DNA of 64,000 bases, taken from Tenodera sinensis. Lineage: Eukaryota; Arthropoda; Insecta; Mantodea; Mantidae. The stretch is taken from positions 141,302,538-141,366,537 of the forward strand of contig CM060961.1 of NCBI GenBank assembly GCA_030765045.1, read 5' to 3'. Under the pieces are notes generated by a model, which was given only the letters and a program-made list of their open reading frames with translations, searched no databases and had not been told where the DNA came from. Of the stretch, positions 44,703-55,703 are shown in pieces; positions within the stretch are counted from its first letter, which is position 1, and every line of letters starts with the position of its first letter. The position numbers and the translations under genes are program-made.

Positions 44703-45540
44703 GTATGATTCCCTACTGTCCCTTGCTTTCTTGTTTTATTTTCAAGAAAGTATATACATGGAGGTTATTCTGGTGACTGTGTGACTGCACATTATGGGAC
44801 CAAGGTGGCAATGACAGCGAAGAGAGCAACAACATCTGTGCGTATAAAGTATTGGGTTTTTACTGAAAGTATAAAGTGATATTTAAAAGGCAAAAAATTA
44901 TGTTGAAAATTGATAATAGTGGTGATTACTAATCTGCATTATATGAGGTGTAGAAAATTATTTCCCTTTATAGCAGTAGATTTCTATCATCTGCGTATGA
45001 ACCTTCATAAGCTCTGTAGGTGTGACTGAAAGTGCACAGAATAATAGGACCAATCATTTTTAAGATATTAATAATTGTTAAAGATATTTAAATGACATAT
45101 TAAAATTATTTTTTAAACAGCTAACAGATCTGAATGCTAGCTGTCATTCTTTCAACAGGAATCTGCTACTATTCACATTGTTTACTAATCAGTTAGATGA
45201 TTGAGAATTTGTAGAACAAAATTATCATTACTGGGTTGTGGCCTCTCATAACTTTGGTATGATGCAATGTGACTTTTATATTATGTGAAAATTTAAAAAA
45301 ACAAACCCTGTATAAGAATAATCCACATACAGTAGAGTGTTTAAAACGCAGGAGAAATTGCCAGAATTAGCTCCTGGAATTATCTCCGCATAATCTCTGT
45401 ATAAAATACATATAACATGGCCTGCAAATCTTGAACAACCACAGTAAAATTTGATAAAATTGAAAAACTCTTGGTTAAAATGGAAGAAACAAAAGAAAAA
45501 GGAAAAAAAAAATTAAAATTATGTTGTTTAATGATGCTGT
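44703..45540. other. Gene 2 intron; nothing recognised
   Basis: AT-rich, no gene or element assigned before the SINE at 45541. Confidence 0.4.
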
Positions 45541-45722
45541 CAATTGCCAGGATCACATCAGCATTGCCGGTGTGCCAGAATTTTGTCCCACAAGAGTTCT
45601 TTTACATGCAGTAAATCTACTGACATGGAGCTGTCAGTTTTGAGCACACCTAGGTTGGATTTGAACCCACAACCTTGGGATTAGTAGACCAGTGTCTAAC
45701 CCACTGAGCCACCCAGACCGAC
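45541..45722 (-). mobile_element. tRNA-derived SINE (better copy of 27540 family)
   Basis: On minus the head reads GTCGGTCTGGGTGGCTCAGT with A box GGCTCAGTGGGTTAGAC and B box GGGTTCAAATCC, then a body CCATGTCAGTAGATTTACTG ending GATCCTGGCAATTG. Both polymerase III boxes look intact. Confidence 0.78.
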
Positions 45723-45889
45723 AAAGAAAAAGAAGGAAAAGAAATGGGGGAAAATGAAAGGAACCCTAGAATAAAGACTGTAATAAGATTCATTTTTATG
45801 TTAATTAAAACTGCAGGCTATAAACTGCAATAAGAAACAAGCTTTTGTTATCTTGGCATCAATATAACGATATTTCATACTATATTTGA

Positions 45890-46130
45890 ATTTTTACTTT
45901 CTCTACCACATACATAGAATGGGTAACAGGACGTATTCTATTCCACCCAAAAATACCTACAGATTCTGGGATCTTCAATACCCAGGAAAAGCATTTTTAT
46001 AAATATGCTTCTGTGTGTGTGCGTGCATACATGTGTAAGTTGGATAACTACCAAACTTAGTATTTAAACTTGAGATCTTCCAAGGATAGAACATAATTTT
46101 CAATCAAATTCTTCCATCTTGTTTTACACG
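45890..46130 (+). repeat. Dispersed non-coding repeat, diverged copy
   Basis: It shares ordered landmarks with 8034-8350 and 55570-56287: TTTTACTTTCTCTAC, ATTCCACCCAAAAAT, a GTGTGTGTGCGTG-type run and AACTTAGTATTTAAACTTGA. No coding capacity. Confidence 0.6.
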
Positions 46131-46139
46131 ATATTAGAA

Positions 46140-46262
46140 GTGTGTCATTGGCATTGTCTGAGTGCCCCCCGCACCAGGTCTCCCAGGAAAATCCCTATGC
46201 CAGTACTGGGAATCGAATCCAGGTCCTCCGCTTGGTAAGCAGCAGCACTACCTCTGCAATAA
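46140..46262 (-). mobile_element. tRNA-derived SINE (relative of 36844 copy)
   Basis: On minus: TTGCAGAGGTAGTGCTGCTG (A-box side), GGACCTGGATTCGATTCCCA (B box), then CATAGGGATTTTCCTGGGAG and GACCTGGTGCGGGGGGCACT. It matches the plus copy at 36844 over about 120 bp. Confidence 0.72.
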
Positions 46263-46636
46263 GGAAATTATATTCATAATGTATGTTTATGAAACAAATA
46301 TTAAGTTCTATAAGTGTTAGATGTGGCAGGTGATTGACAAATGGAATGTTTTACACATTGAATTTTACTGGAAGTAATTGTCACAAATTAGTGGTGATTA
46401 CAATGTTATTACTTATTTTAAGTGCAGATTTCCATTAATAAGTGGTAGCTAAAAGGAATGAGGAAAAGGAAATCTTCACTTCATAACACTTTCTACAAAT
46501 GTCATGCCCCCTTTTCTCCTTTATTTACATTTTTTCTGTAATTACATTTCATTTTCATTCCTGTTCCTCTCTGTTAACATTACTGCACTATTTAGATCGC
46601 ACTTCTGCTTCACTGTTTCTGTTTAATGTGTCCAAT

Positions 46637-47661
46637 ATGGCGGATAGTGTGAGAGTAACGCGATCGCATAAACAGTTATTACACGAAAATATGGTCAAAT
46701 CGCATGCATCAGAGATGTTCAGTAGTAATAACAATGGACAAGACAAGAGAGAACATGAAGGGGACACAGGGGAAAGTATAAATCCAAGTAAACCAGCTGG
46801 GAAAAATATCAGCCACATGTCTACACTACCAGAAGAAATGATGAAGAGGGAAAATGAAACAATAGAGTCACTACATTTAGTGATCAACATGTTGAGCAGG
46901 GATCTCCGGACTGCAGTAAGCAAAATTACTGCCTTAGAGGAAGAGAATGCAGCTCTGAAAAGGGAAATAAGCAAAGGACAGTGGAAGGAAGTCAAGACAA
47001 CAAACACCTGTGAGCAAGATGGCGATCAAAGTGCTTGGTACGTGAGGAGGTTAGCTTTGTCAGCAGAAATAGATTTGAAGTTTTCAATGAAGTGAATAAT
47101 AATGAAGTGTCGGTAGTTAATACAATAAAATCGGTGTGTAGTGATAGTAAAGATGAGAAACGTGTGCTGGTGTTAGGAGACTCAATGTTGAAGTTCGCAG
47201 GAGAATCGTGCAAGAAAAAAGGTTACGAGGTAGGTTGTTTTCCGGGCATAAAGATAGGTGAACTGCGACAAAAAGTTGAACAGATGAATTTAAAAGAAAA
47301 GAAGCCCGAAGTGGTGTTATTGCATGTTGGGTCAAATAACATTAGACAAGGTCGAGTAGCGGAAGAAATAATGAGTGAAATGAGGGACTTAGTGCACACC
47401 ATTCGGTCACAGTCAACAAAGACTAACATTATTATAAGTGGAATTCTCAGCAGGTTTGATGTCACGATGAGAAAAATGATACGAATCAATCAGGAGCTGG
47501 ATGTGATGTGTGTGAATACAAACTGTTTGAGTGTGGATGGCAATCTGTGGTTAAATGCTCAAGACTTTGGTAAGGATGGAATACACCTTAATAGGAGGGG
47601 GTCATATAAATTTGGGGAATTACTGTGCAATGTAATAAACTCTGTAATTCAGAAAAACTAG
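46637..47661 (+). CDS. LINE ORF1: coiled coil plus SGNH/GDSL esterase domain (one frameshift)
   Basis: The start is MADSVRVTRSHKQLLHENM at 46637. A coiled-coil segment follows (RTAVSKITALEEENAALKRE). The frame shifts at about 47038 (WYV to REEVS), and the rest is an SGNH hydrolase-type domain: LVLGDSMLKFAGES (block I, nucleophile Ser), LLHVGSNNIRQ (block III, Asn) and KDGIHLNRRGSYKFGELL (block V, Asp and His). Esterase-type ORF1 proteins are known in CR1-group LINEs and bind nucleic acid and lipid. A single one-nucleotide indel separates the two halves, so the source was recently functional. It overlaps ORF2 by 37 nt. Confidence 0.85.
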
Positions 47662-50240
47662 TAAAAGACGAGGTGGATGTTCTGGCACAAAATTCTAGCA
47701 AACCTCAAAATACTGATAGAATAAATATTTTCTATACAAACATTCAGTGTCTTAGAAATAAGGTAGAGGAATTGTGCATGTATCTTAAGGATGTAGATAG
47801 TCATATCGTATGTTTAAGTGAGCATTGGTTAGGGGAATGTGAAATAGGCTATGTAATGCTTGATGGCTTCACATTACAAAGCTATTGTTGTCGTAGTAAA
47901 TATAAGAATGGGGGTGTAGCAATTTATACCCAAAGTGATGTAGAGGTAAAAAATCTAGAGTTAAAAAGTTTTTGTAGTGAAAAGGTAATTGAAGCAACAG
48001 GGATAATACTAAATGAATATAAACTCATTGTAATTGCAATTTACAGATCTCCTATTGGAGATGAAAAAGACTTTCTCAAAAGTCTTGAGGAGATCTTAAG
48101 ATATCTGACAAGTTTTAAACACAAAGTAATTATGTGTGGTGATATTAATGCCCAGTTCGATGTGACAAAAAAACATCACACAGTAAATTTGTTTCAAGAT
48201 TTATTACAACAGATGGGTTACCATTGTGCAAATAAACTTCCCACAAGGGGTACAGCATGTTTAGACAATATGATCACAAATTTAAAGCAACAGACTTATA
48301 GCATAAAAGTTTTGGACCATGGGCTATCAGATCATTGTGGTTTATACCTTGAAATGGATATACTTAAGGTTAAAAATATTCCTAAGAGAGATGTAAGAGA
48401 AGTCAGAGATCTGAAGGTGAGCAGTGTCAATAAGCTTAAAGAGAGTCTGACATTAGTAAATTGGGAAGAAATATTAGGGGATAATGCAAAAACAGCTGAA
48501 GAAAAGCTTGAATCATTTTTTATTACATTTTTAAATCTGTTCAATAGTGAATGTAAAATAAGAAAACAAATTGTACAAAACCAATATAAAAGAAAAACAA
48601 TTAAAAAAGGTGACTGGTACAATTTAGACTTAAAGGGAAATAAAGACAAGTTAATGTTATTAAGAAGTATATATAAAAGTAATCCAACAGAACAGCATTT
48701 AAACATCTTAAGAGAGTACAGAAAGCAATATAGGAAGTGTATAATAAAAGCTAAGCAAGAAGCAAATCAAAGAGCAATAGAGAATTCAGAAAATAAACTG
48801 AAAGCAGCATGGAGAATTATAAATTCTGTAACTGGAAGAAATAACAATAAGAGTGCAAATAATGTTGAGGAGAGTCTTACTCCAGATGATTTCAACAGAT
48901 TTTTCATGGACTCGGTTAAAGAAATCACTACACAAATAAATTTAGGGGCCGGGAATTCTGTAAATGTAATCAGCAATGTTCCAGCTAATCCAGGTTTTAC
49001 ACTCAGGGAAGTTACGTGTGTAGAAGTTGTTAAAGTAGTAGAAAGACTAAAAAATTCAAGAACGAGAGACATTTATGACCTGTCCAACAATTTTATTAAG
49101 GAATTAATTAATTATATCGTAGTTCCTTTGACTTTTTGTATAAATGGATGTTTTAAAGAAGGAATTTTTCCAAAATATTTAAAATTCTCAAAGGTAATAC
49201 CTATTTATAAAAAGGGAGATAAATTAAAAGAAAGTAGCTATAGACCAATATCAGTAATTCCAACAGTAGGTAAAATAATAGAATGTTTAATCAAAAATCA
49301 ACTCCAAAACTATTTTGAAGACAATAATTTATTTTTTAGTAATCAGTATGGGTATTGTAAGGGAAAGTCAACTATACTTGCGGTCAGCACGTACGTAGAA
49401 ATGATCTATCAAGCTTTTGAAGAAAGAAGTTCAGCCCATGACACTTTATGTGATCTTAGCAAGGCTTTTGATTGCGTCAAACATGATCTACTGCTGAGAA
49501 AGATGAAAAACTATGGAATAAAGGAACAGAGTCTGAAAATTTTTAAATCCTATCTTGAGAATCGCTATCAGGTAGTATCAGTTAATGGGAAACAATCTAA
49601 GATAGCCAAAGTAGAAATAGGTGTGCCGCAAGGCTCGGTCCTGGGGCCTTTATTATTCTTGTTGATGATTAATGATGTATCAGAATGTTCCTCAGCTTAT
49701 AGTGTTGTATATGCAGATGACACTTCATTCTTAAACGTTCATAAAGAACTTAATATATTATCACAGTTAGCACATAACCCAATGGAGCAAGCACAATGTT
49801 GGTTTAAAAATAACGGTTTTTATATGAACGAAGCAAAATCTCAAAACATACTCTTTACACTAAAGACTCCTAGAGTTCATAATGAGACCACAACTGAAGT
49901 CAAATTACTGGGTATAATCTTAGATAATCAATTGTCATGGAATGCACATATAGATGTTGTATGCAGCAAATTATCCCAAGTAGTATTTTTAATAGCGAGT
50001 TTAAAAAAAGCTGTATCAAGGGATTTCCTAAGGGCAGCTTATTTTTCTTTCTTTCAGAGTATATTCAGGTATGGGTTGATTTTATGGGGCAGCAATTCAC
50101 GTGTATTAGAAGTACTAAGGATTCAAAAAAAGGTAGTTAGAATTCTATGTGATGCTAAAGCAATGGATCATTGTAAAATACTCTTTGTAAAACAAAAGAT
50201 TCCTACGATTATAAATTTATATATATATATGATGTACTAA
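47625..50240 (+). CDS. LINE ORF2: APE endonuclease and reverse transcriptase
   Basis: An 871-codon frame. The N-terminal AP-like endonuclease has FYTNIQCLRNK (Asn), CLSEHWL (Glu), AIYRSP (Tyr), MCGDINAQFD (Asp and Asn) and LSDHCGL (Asp and His), all catalytic positions present. The reverse transcriptase follows: IPIYKKGDKLKESSYRPISV, CDLSKAFDCVKHD (motif A), GVPQGSVLGPLLFLLMINDV (motif B), VVYADDTSFL (YADD catalytic pair) and KLLGIILD. The enzyme nicks the target and primes cDNA synthesis there. It stops early (MMY) because of an extra TA in an alternating run at about 50218-50230. The missing C-terminus is found in another frame at 50258-50515. Confidence 0.92.
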   Translation: MQCNKLCNSEKLVKDEVDVLAQNSSKPQNTDRINIFYTNIQCLRNKVEELCMYLKDVDSHIVCLSEHWLGECEIGYVMLDGFTLQSYCCRSKYKNGGVAIYTQSDVEVKNLELKSFCSEKVIEATGIILNEYKLIVIAIYRSPIGDEKDFLKSLEEILRYLTSFKHKVIMCGDINAQFDVTKKHHTVNLFQDLLQQMGYHCANKLPTRGTACLDNMITNLKQQTYSIKVLDHGLSDHCGLYLEMDILKVKNIPKRDVREVRDLKVSSVNKLKESLTLVNWEEILGDNAKTAEEKLESFFITFLNLFNSECKIRKQIVQNQYKRKTIKKGDWYNLDLKGNKDKLMLLRSIYKSNPTEQHLNILREYRKQYRKCIIKAKQEANQRAIENSENKLKAAWRIINSVTGRNNNKSANNVEESLTPDDFNRFFMDSVKEITTQINLGAGNSVNVISNVPANPGFTLREVTCVEVVKVVERLKNSRTRDIYDLSNNFIKELINYIVVPLTFCINGCFKEGIFPKYLKFSKVIPIYKKGDKLKESSYRPISVIPTVGKIIECLIKNQLQNYFEDNNLFFSNQYGYCKGKSTILAVSTYVEMIYQAFEERSSAHDTLCDLSKAFDCVKHDLLLRKMKNYGIKEQSLKIFKSYLENRYQVVSVNGKQSKIAKVEIGVPQGSVLGPLLFLLMINDVSECSSAYSVVYADDTSFLNVHKELNILSQLAHNPMEQAQCWFKNNGFYMNEAKSQNILFTLKTPRVHNETTTEVKLLGIILDNQLSWNAHIDVVCSKLSQVVFLIASLKKAVSRDFLRAAYFSFFQSIFRYGLILWGSNSRVLEVLRIQKKVVRILCDAKAMDHCKILFVKQKIPTIINLYIYMMY

Positions 50241-50515
50241 TATATGTAAAAGAAAATATGCTTAATCACAGTGTACGGAAAGAAATACATAATTACAATA
50301 CAAGAAACATAAACAAATTGGATATGCCATATCATAGACTAAGCAAGACGAGTAAATGTCATAAACTGATAGGTATAAAGCTTTTTAATGCACTGCTGAA
50401 CAGAATATGTAACCTAAGTCTTCAAGCATTTAAGAATAGAGTTTATACATGGCTAGTAGAAAATCCTGTATATGATATGCATGAATTTGAAGAGCTGGAC
50501 AAGAATAATATATGA
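50241..50515 (+). pseudogene. LINE ORF2 C-terminus, displaced by TA-run frameshift
   Basis: This is the continuation of ORF2 after the microsatellite frameshift: DVLIYVKENMLNHSVRKEIH, HNYNTRNINKLDMPYHRLSK, KLIGIKLFNALLNRI, ending DKNNI. The HxYNTR motif is the usual C-terminal signature of CR1/jockey-group LINEs and also occurs as HNINTRS in the LINE at 14886-16455. Correcting two bases in the TA run would restore one frame, so this is a single late lesion. Confidence 0.85.
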
Positions 50516-50598
50516 TTTGAAATTTTTAGCCGTAAGTGACGAAGTCTATTGTAAATTGTGTATTTACTTAATGACTTAATAAATTGAATTGAATTTAC

Positions 50599-51274
50599 AC
50601 CACACTTCCGTTCCATTACCCTTCTTCCTCTCTGATTCATAATTGCATCCACTATGATGGATGTAGTGTATTTCTTCACGTCAAGTTGGCATAATGTAGC
50701 AATATTGAGCATCCCTAAGCCCATATACGGCAACATTACCATAACATTTTTTGTAGTGTTAACCATTTTTAGAATATTGCATGTCGCAAGTTTAGGTATT
50801 TTCTAAGCATCACTTAATTGATGTGCTTGAAAATTTACAATTCTATCTTTCCTTCCACCTTTCTTTTCTTTCTGTCTAAAAAGCTTGTAAGCTTGAATAA
50901 ACATTTGAATGCTGTTACCTCATGTTGAAACCTCCTTGCTTCTTTGCTGAGCTGATTGTTATGGGCCAACAGCAGACTGCATTAAGGTGGAGAAGGAAGA
51001 TGCAGGTCAAATAAAGGGTCATTTGGAAAATAGAGTTCCAAAAGAAGGATCTGAGGTTGGATGTGCAAGAAGGAGAAATATATCAAACCTGCAATACTCT
51101 TGTTACGTAGCTGAGTGCTTTGATATTCAACAAGCAAGCAAAACTAGTAGGACAAGTATTGTTGGGAAGCTCAGTGGCTGCATTGATACTGGTGCAGCTG
51201 AGTTATGCAAGTGCTGTGGGGCATAGAATCATAAACAAAACTAATACACCAAAAGGATTCAGGTACGGGTAATA
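50599..51274. other. Gene 2 intron; nothing recognised
   Basis: Open stretches on both strands at 50443-50766 and 50987-51226 show no family motif. Confidence 0.4.
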
Positions 51275-52526
51275 AGGTTGTATCTTTATTGGTGTCATAT
51301 ATTCAGGAGATGTGTTTCTGACATCAAAACAGTAAAAATAGTTCATATGTACATGGGTCTGAAAATCAACTGTTTCTTTGTTATAGGTTCAAAAAAGATG
51401 TATTCAATGAGTGAACAGACAGATATACACTACACGTATGGCAATGCAGCATGAGCACATGAACTTTATGCAGAAAGATACCCTGACAGACAGTTACTGT
51501 GTGCAAGAACATTCACACGAATTTACCAACACTTGAGAGAGAATGGCACATTTGAGAGTACTAGGGATGTTGGGAGGCCAAGAGTGATACGAGGCATTGA
51601 GCTTGAAGAACGAGTTCTTTGTGCTGTGGATGCAGACTTATCACAAAGCACTAGACATATGGCAATAAGGGAAAGAGTTAGTCATATGACTATCTGGAGA
51701 TGATGTGCATGAAATTGTGCATGAAAATCTTTACCTGTATCACCTTCAATATGTGCAAGGATTAAATGAGGTGGACTTTGAGCCAAGAAGACGTTTCTGC
51801 CAATGTATGTTACAGCAATGCATAGTGTTCATCAATTTCCTAGCCTATATCTTATTCACAGATGAGGCTGGTTTTACTTGCAATGGCATCTTCAATTTTC
51901 ATAACATTCATAACTGGGCATTTGAAAATCCTAAAGAAGTACAACAGGACAGCCATCTACAGAGGTTCTCTCTCAATGTTTGGGGTGGAATCATTCATGA
52001 TCATCTTATTGGTCCCTACTTCTTCCCTCCGAGTTTGAATAGACAAACCTATCTCCAGTTTCTCAGAAATGAGCTACATCACTTAACTGATAATGTGCCT
52101 TTGGACATCATCCAAGGAATGAGGTTTTTACAAGATGGATTGGTTGAGGGGGATCCATTCCATGGTCTGCTCGATCACCTGATTTGAATTGAATGGATTT
52201 CTTCGTCTGAGGACATTTGAAGTCCTTGGTTTATGTGACTCCTGTACCTGATGTTGACATTTTGTGAGAATGTATCCAAACTGCATTTGACCAAATATGA
52301 AACACACAAGGAATTTTCAACAGAGTGAGCCAGAGCATGGAACACAGGCTTACTGCATGCATCGAAGCAAGAGGAAGCCACACCGAGCAATTGTTGTAAC
52401 TTTCGATTTTATGTTGTAACTCTGAGATAAACAATTTTCAGACCCATGTACATATGAACCTTTTTTACTGTTTTGATGTCAAGAACACGTCCCCGAAATA
52501 TATGACACCAATAAAGATACATCCTG
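51275..52526 (+). mobile_element. Mariner/Tc1-type transposon with about 95 bp inverted repeats
   Basis: The ends mirror each other: TGTATCTTTATTGGTGTCAT at left, ATGACACCAATAAAGATACA at right, continuing through TGACATCAAAACAGTAAAAA. TA flanks both ends (51273-51274 and 52527-52528). Transposase pieces on plus are RQLLCARTFTRIYQHLRENG, ILFTDEAGFTCNGIFNFHN (first catalytic Asp region), LQRFSLNVWGGIIHDHLIGP, then RFLQDG. About 20 residues are then deleted and WIGGGG-type sequence and SPDLN follow with stops. The loss removes the second catalytic Asp segment (usually HDGAPAH). Inactive. Confidence 0.85.
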
Positions 52527-53604
52527 TATTGTGTTATTGCCTGTATGTACTAAGATAGTGTTTATTTGTTAGTATTGCTAATCCCTGAATATATAAAATC
52601 TGTAGACATTAAAATGAACATCACAAAATTCCTTCATAGTTTGGAGGATCTGGTTGTAGCCGACACAAACATCTCTAAAGCTCTTCTAATTTCAGGATAA
52701 GAACTTTGTACATAACTAAACTTTCAATAATTTATGAGTGGAAATTTACTGCATGCTCCAAATATTACCCTAAAAACAGTTTGATGTAGTTACCTGCAGT
52801 ATTGAGTTGTTCTTTTTTTGTCAATTTGCAGTTTTAAAATTCTCTAGATCTTTTTGTTAATTATTTAGAACTGTATTCATATTTACGTAGGACAGCCTTT
52901 CATCTGGCACATGCTTTCCCATTAAAAATACGCAACAGAAAACTTCCAGAGGTAGATTTGTTTCAATTTACCTCATTACTGTTTAATAAGCATTTTCCTC
53001 CCATTAAATTGGGTATTTCTCATTTGGATGTAATTTGAGAAAAACATAAGTATTGGAAAATTCAAACAGGTAACAAACCTTGGAAATGGTTCATATGTTT
53101 ATATTTATATATATATTCTGTCCATGTGTATGTGACTGAACTGTTCCCAAACGGCTGGACCAATTTTTATGAACTTTAATGTGTATATAATAAACGTGAT
53201 TCGAGAGTGGTTTAGATTCACAATGTTACCCGATAGAACATTATTTTTTATTAATTTATATGTTGTTGAGCTTTGGATGATTTAGGTTCACAATTGGATC
53301 TGTCAAGCAGTGCTGTGATCGCATTTTAGACTTTCCAGTAGTTGATGTTGCGATCAGATTGTAGGATGTATTTGTCACATCTTAGCATTAATATTACATC
53401 AAAAGTTCGTGCATATTGATAGCAAGTAATTAAAACTGTAATCAACAAATATATATTGTGCAAATTTGTAAGGTGCACTATTGAAGTGAGTATTTTACAT
53501 GATTGTTCATGAATTCCAATGATGTATACACGTGCATTCTAAAACCAGCAGCTTAACCTACAACTTTAATATATTCTTATTTATTGAAGTACAATTTTAG
53601 GTGT
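52527..53604. other. Gene 2 intron with a repeat-like segment
   Basis: 53100-53240 has CTGTCCATGTGTATGTGACT and CAAACGGCTGGACCAATTTT, phrases common in non-coding arthropod dispersed repeats. Class uncertain. The rest is unassigned. Confidence 0.4.
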
Positions 53605-53617
53605 AATTCACAAATAT

Positions 53618-53687
53618 GTTGTTGTTGTTTTCTAGTGCCTTGCATCTGGCAATGAAGCCATTAGCATTCGTGCTTTCCAATACTTTT
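53618..53687 (-). mobile_element. 70 bp LINE-tail insertion of a diverged subfamily
   Basis: A perfect 13 bp TSD (AATTCACAAATAT at 53605-53617 and 53688-53700) flanks just 70 bp. On minus it reads AAAGTATTGGAAAGCACGAA, TGGCTTCATTGCCAGATGCA and a (AAC)n tail. It is similar but not identical to the RNase H LINE tail, so it belongs to a sister subfamily. Confidence 0.8.
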
Positions 53688-54254
53688 AATTCACAAATAT
53701 ACATTGTACAAATTGTGCTAGAGAGCAAAAAGACCATTGGAACATTATATAACCAATGATAGTAACCATTATAAATGCAAAGGAGATAGATGAAAAATGT
53801 AGATCAATAAGTAGTTTTCCTGCATAATGCAGCATTTCCCGTCCAAGTAAAGAACCACCCCTGAGCATGGCCCCCTTGAGTTCGTTTAGCACCTACTGAT
53901 CATAACAATTCACTTGAGTGAAGCAAGCGTGCATTCTTAATGTTTATCCTTCACTGTTTGTAATGTAAGCTAAAGTACATTGTTCAGATTAACGAGAATG
54001 AAGTAATTACTTAGGAGTATTGTGATGTGCATTGTAAGTAGAGCCTGGAACCCTCCCACCCTTTTAGTACATTTTCTTATACAGCAATATAATCATGTAA
54101 TCACAACAAACATGGCCATCTTCCCTCTACAGAGCATGCACAATGGCAACTTTTAAGAAGAGAAGGAAGCAATTACTCAGGAGTGTTGCGCATTGTAGGT
54201 ACAGCCCAGAACCCACCCACTCACTCACTCACCCACCCACCCACCCTTTTTGTG

Positions 54255-54766
54255 GCGACCACAAGGTACCCAAGCTGAGCAGAACATTACTTCCACTTAC
54301 TAGTGTTTTGCTCCTCACTGTAACTTTTCTATCTGACCTTACCTTGGTCATCTCTTGTTCTCTTCCGACCCCGTTGCTATTAGGGTTCCTGAGGGCTAGG
54401 GAGTCTTTATTTTTCCAACCTCTACATTTCTCTAATTTCTCTATAAACTCTTAACCCCTAATATGCTGACCTGTCATGGCATGTAATACGTCCTCTGATT
54501 GGTAATCAGAGGATATGGTCGGTGAATTTATTTTGATAATTCTCCCAGTCAGGTCAGTGAGACCCGTAAACCAACGATAGGTGTGGTCCTCCAGACATTC
54601 TGGGGGTTGTGAGAGAGCGATGTAACCGCCAAAACATAAAAATATGGTGCTCTCTAAAAAGCGGTTCCTATTACTGCTAAGTCTCTTCAGTATTTATGTT
54701 GAAAAATACTGGAGAGCAAGAGGATTAATGACTTCATTGTCAGAAATCCAGCATTAGCTAACAACA
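54255..54766 (+). mobile_element. Module-LINE chimera inside the tandem array
   Basis: The module starts at ACCACAAGGTACCC, lacking its first 50 bp. It runs to CTGCTAAGTCTCTTCAG and joins LINE tail at about TTGAAAAATACTGGAGAGC, giving only about 60 bp of LINE. It ends GCATTAGCTAACAACAA. The LINE joint differs from the other copies. TSD unclear (CTTTTT at best). Confidence 0.7.
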
Positions 54767-55216
54767 AGTACTTTTTCTTACACAATAATATAATCATGTA
54801 ACTACAACAAACCTGCCCATCTTCCTCTTCATGGAGAGTTTATTAATAATTAAATTTCATAAAATTGTTCTTCGTAAAGAAATTAATCATACCTACAGAG
54901 CATGTGCAATGGCGACTCCTAAGAAGAGAATGAAGTAATTACTTAGGAGTATTGTGATATTGTGCATTGTAGGTACATCCTGGAACCCACCCACCAATAC
55001 ACTTTGTAGTACATTTTCTTATACACTAATATAATCGTGTAACTACAACTAACATGACCATCTTCTCCGTACAGAACATGATCAATGGCGACTTCTAAGA
55101 AGAGGATGAAGTAATTACTTAGAAGTGTTATGATGTTGTGCATTGCAGGTACAGTCTGGAACCCACTCACACACCCACTGTCCCATCTTTTTTTAGTGTT
55201 TTCTTATACAGTAATA

Positions 55217-55462
55217 GGCCACACCGTAGCCGAGTGGTTAGACCATTTGCTTCTCACCAAAGCAGCTGGGTTCGATCCCAGGCAACTGCATGTGGGATTC
55301 GTGGTGGACGAAACGGCGCTGGGGTGGGTTTCCTCCAGGTTCTCCGATTTCCTCTGCCATTTCATTCCACCGGTGGTCTATCTTCATTCCATGTATCATC
55401 AGTGTCACTGCCTGTGGTGCTGTATGTAGTAAAATCGGGCGTTAAGCACTACAAAAAAAGAA
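55217..55462 (+). mobile_element. tRNA-Leu/Ser-like SINE, short copy
   Basis: The 13 bp TSD TTATACAGTAATA (55204-55216 and 55463-55475) flanks 246 bp. The head is CACCGTAGCCGAGTGGTTAG with B box GGGTTCGATCCC. The body GGTTTCCTCCAGGTTCTCCG corresponds to the SINEs at 24894 and 33626 (minus). It ends in an A run. Both polymerase III boxes are well kept, so this is one of the younger copies. Confidence 0.85.
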
Positions 55463-55703
55463 TTATACAGTAATATAATACATAACTACAACAAACATGG
55501 CCATCTTCCCCCTATAAGCATGCACAATGGCAACTTCTAACCCAAAAGAGAAGCGAACTTCACAATATTAGCGATGTTTTGATTTTTACTTTCTCTACTG
55601 ATAAGTAGGGGAAGTATTGTATTCCACCCAAAAATTTGATGTCAAGATTTCACCGGAAATATATGTTTTGAGACTCCCTGAATCCAAAAACAAAAAAAGC
55701 ATT

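Larger units (their letters stand above)
46480..50598 (+). mobile_element. Near full-length CR1-type LINE
   Basis: Two ORFs (46637-47661 and 47625-50515 in sum) and a 3' end made of AATTGAATTGAATT-type repeats define a CR1/L2-group element lacking a poly(A) tail. Its coding is almost intact, with one frame break in ORF1 and one in a TA run of ORF2. The 5' end is not sharply defined; I place it just before ORF1. It lies in the sense direction within the 16 kb intron of gene 2. Confidence 0.85.
53985..55560. repeat. Diverged tandem array, about 170-180 bp units, broken by two retroelements
   Basis: Units share GAAGTAATTACTTAGGAGT, TTGTGCATTGTAGGTACAG, TGGAACCCACCCACC, TTTTCTTATACA and CATGGCCATCTTCC. 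They start near 54000, 54167, 54933 and 55109, with a partial unit at 55463-55545. The array is interrupted by the module-LINE chimera (54255-54766) and by a SINE (55217-55462). A (CACC/CACT) run at 54207-54246 has grown inside one unit. Confidence 0.72.
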
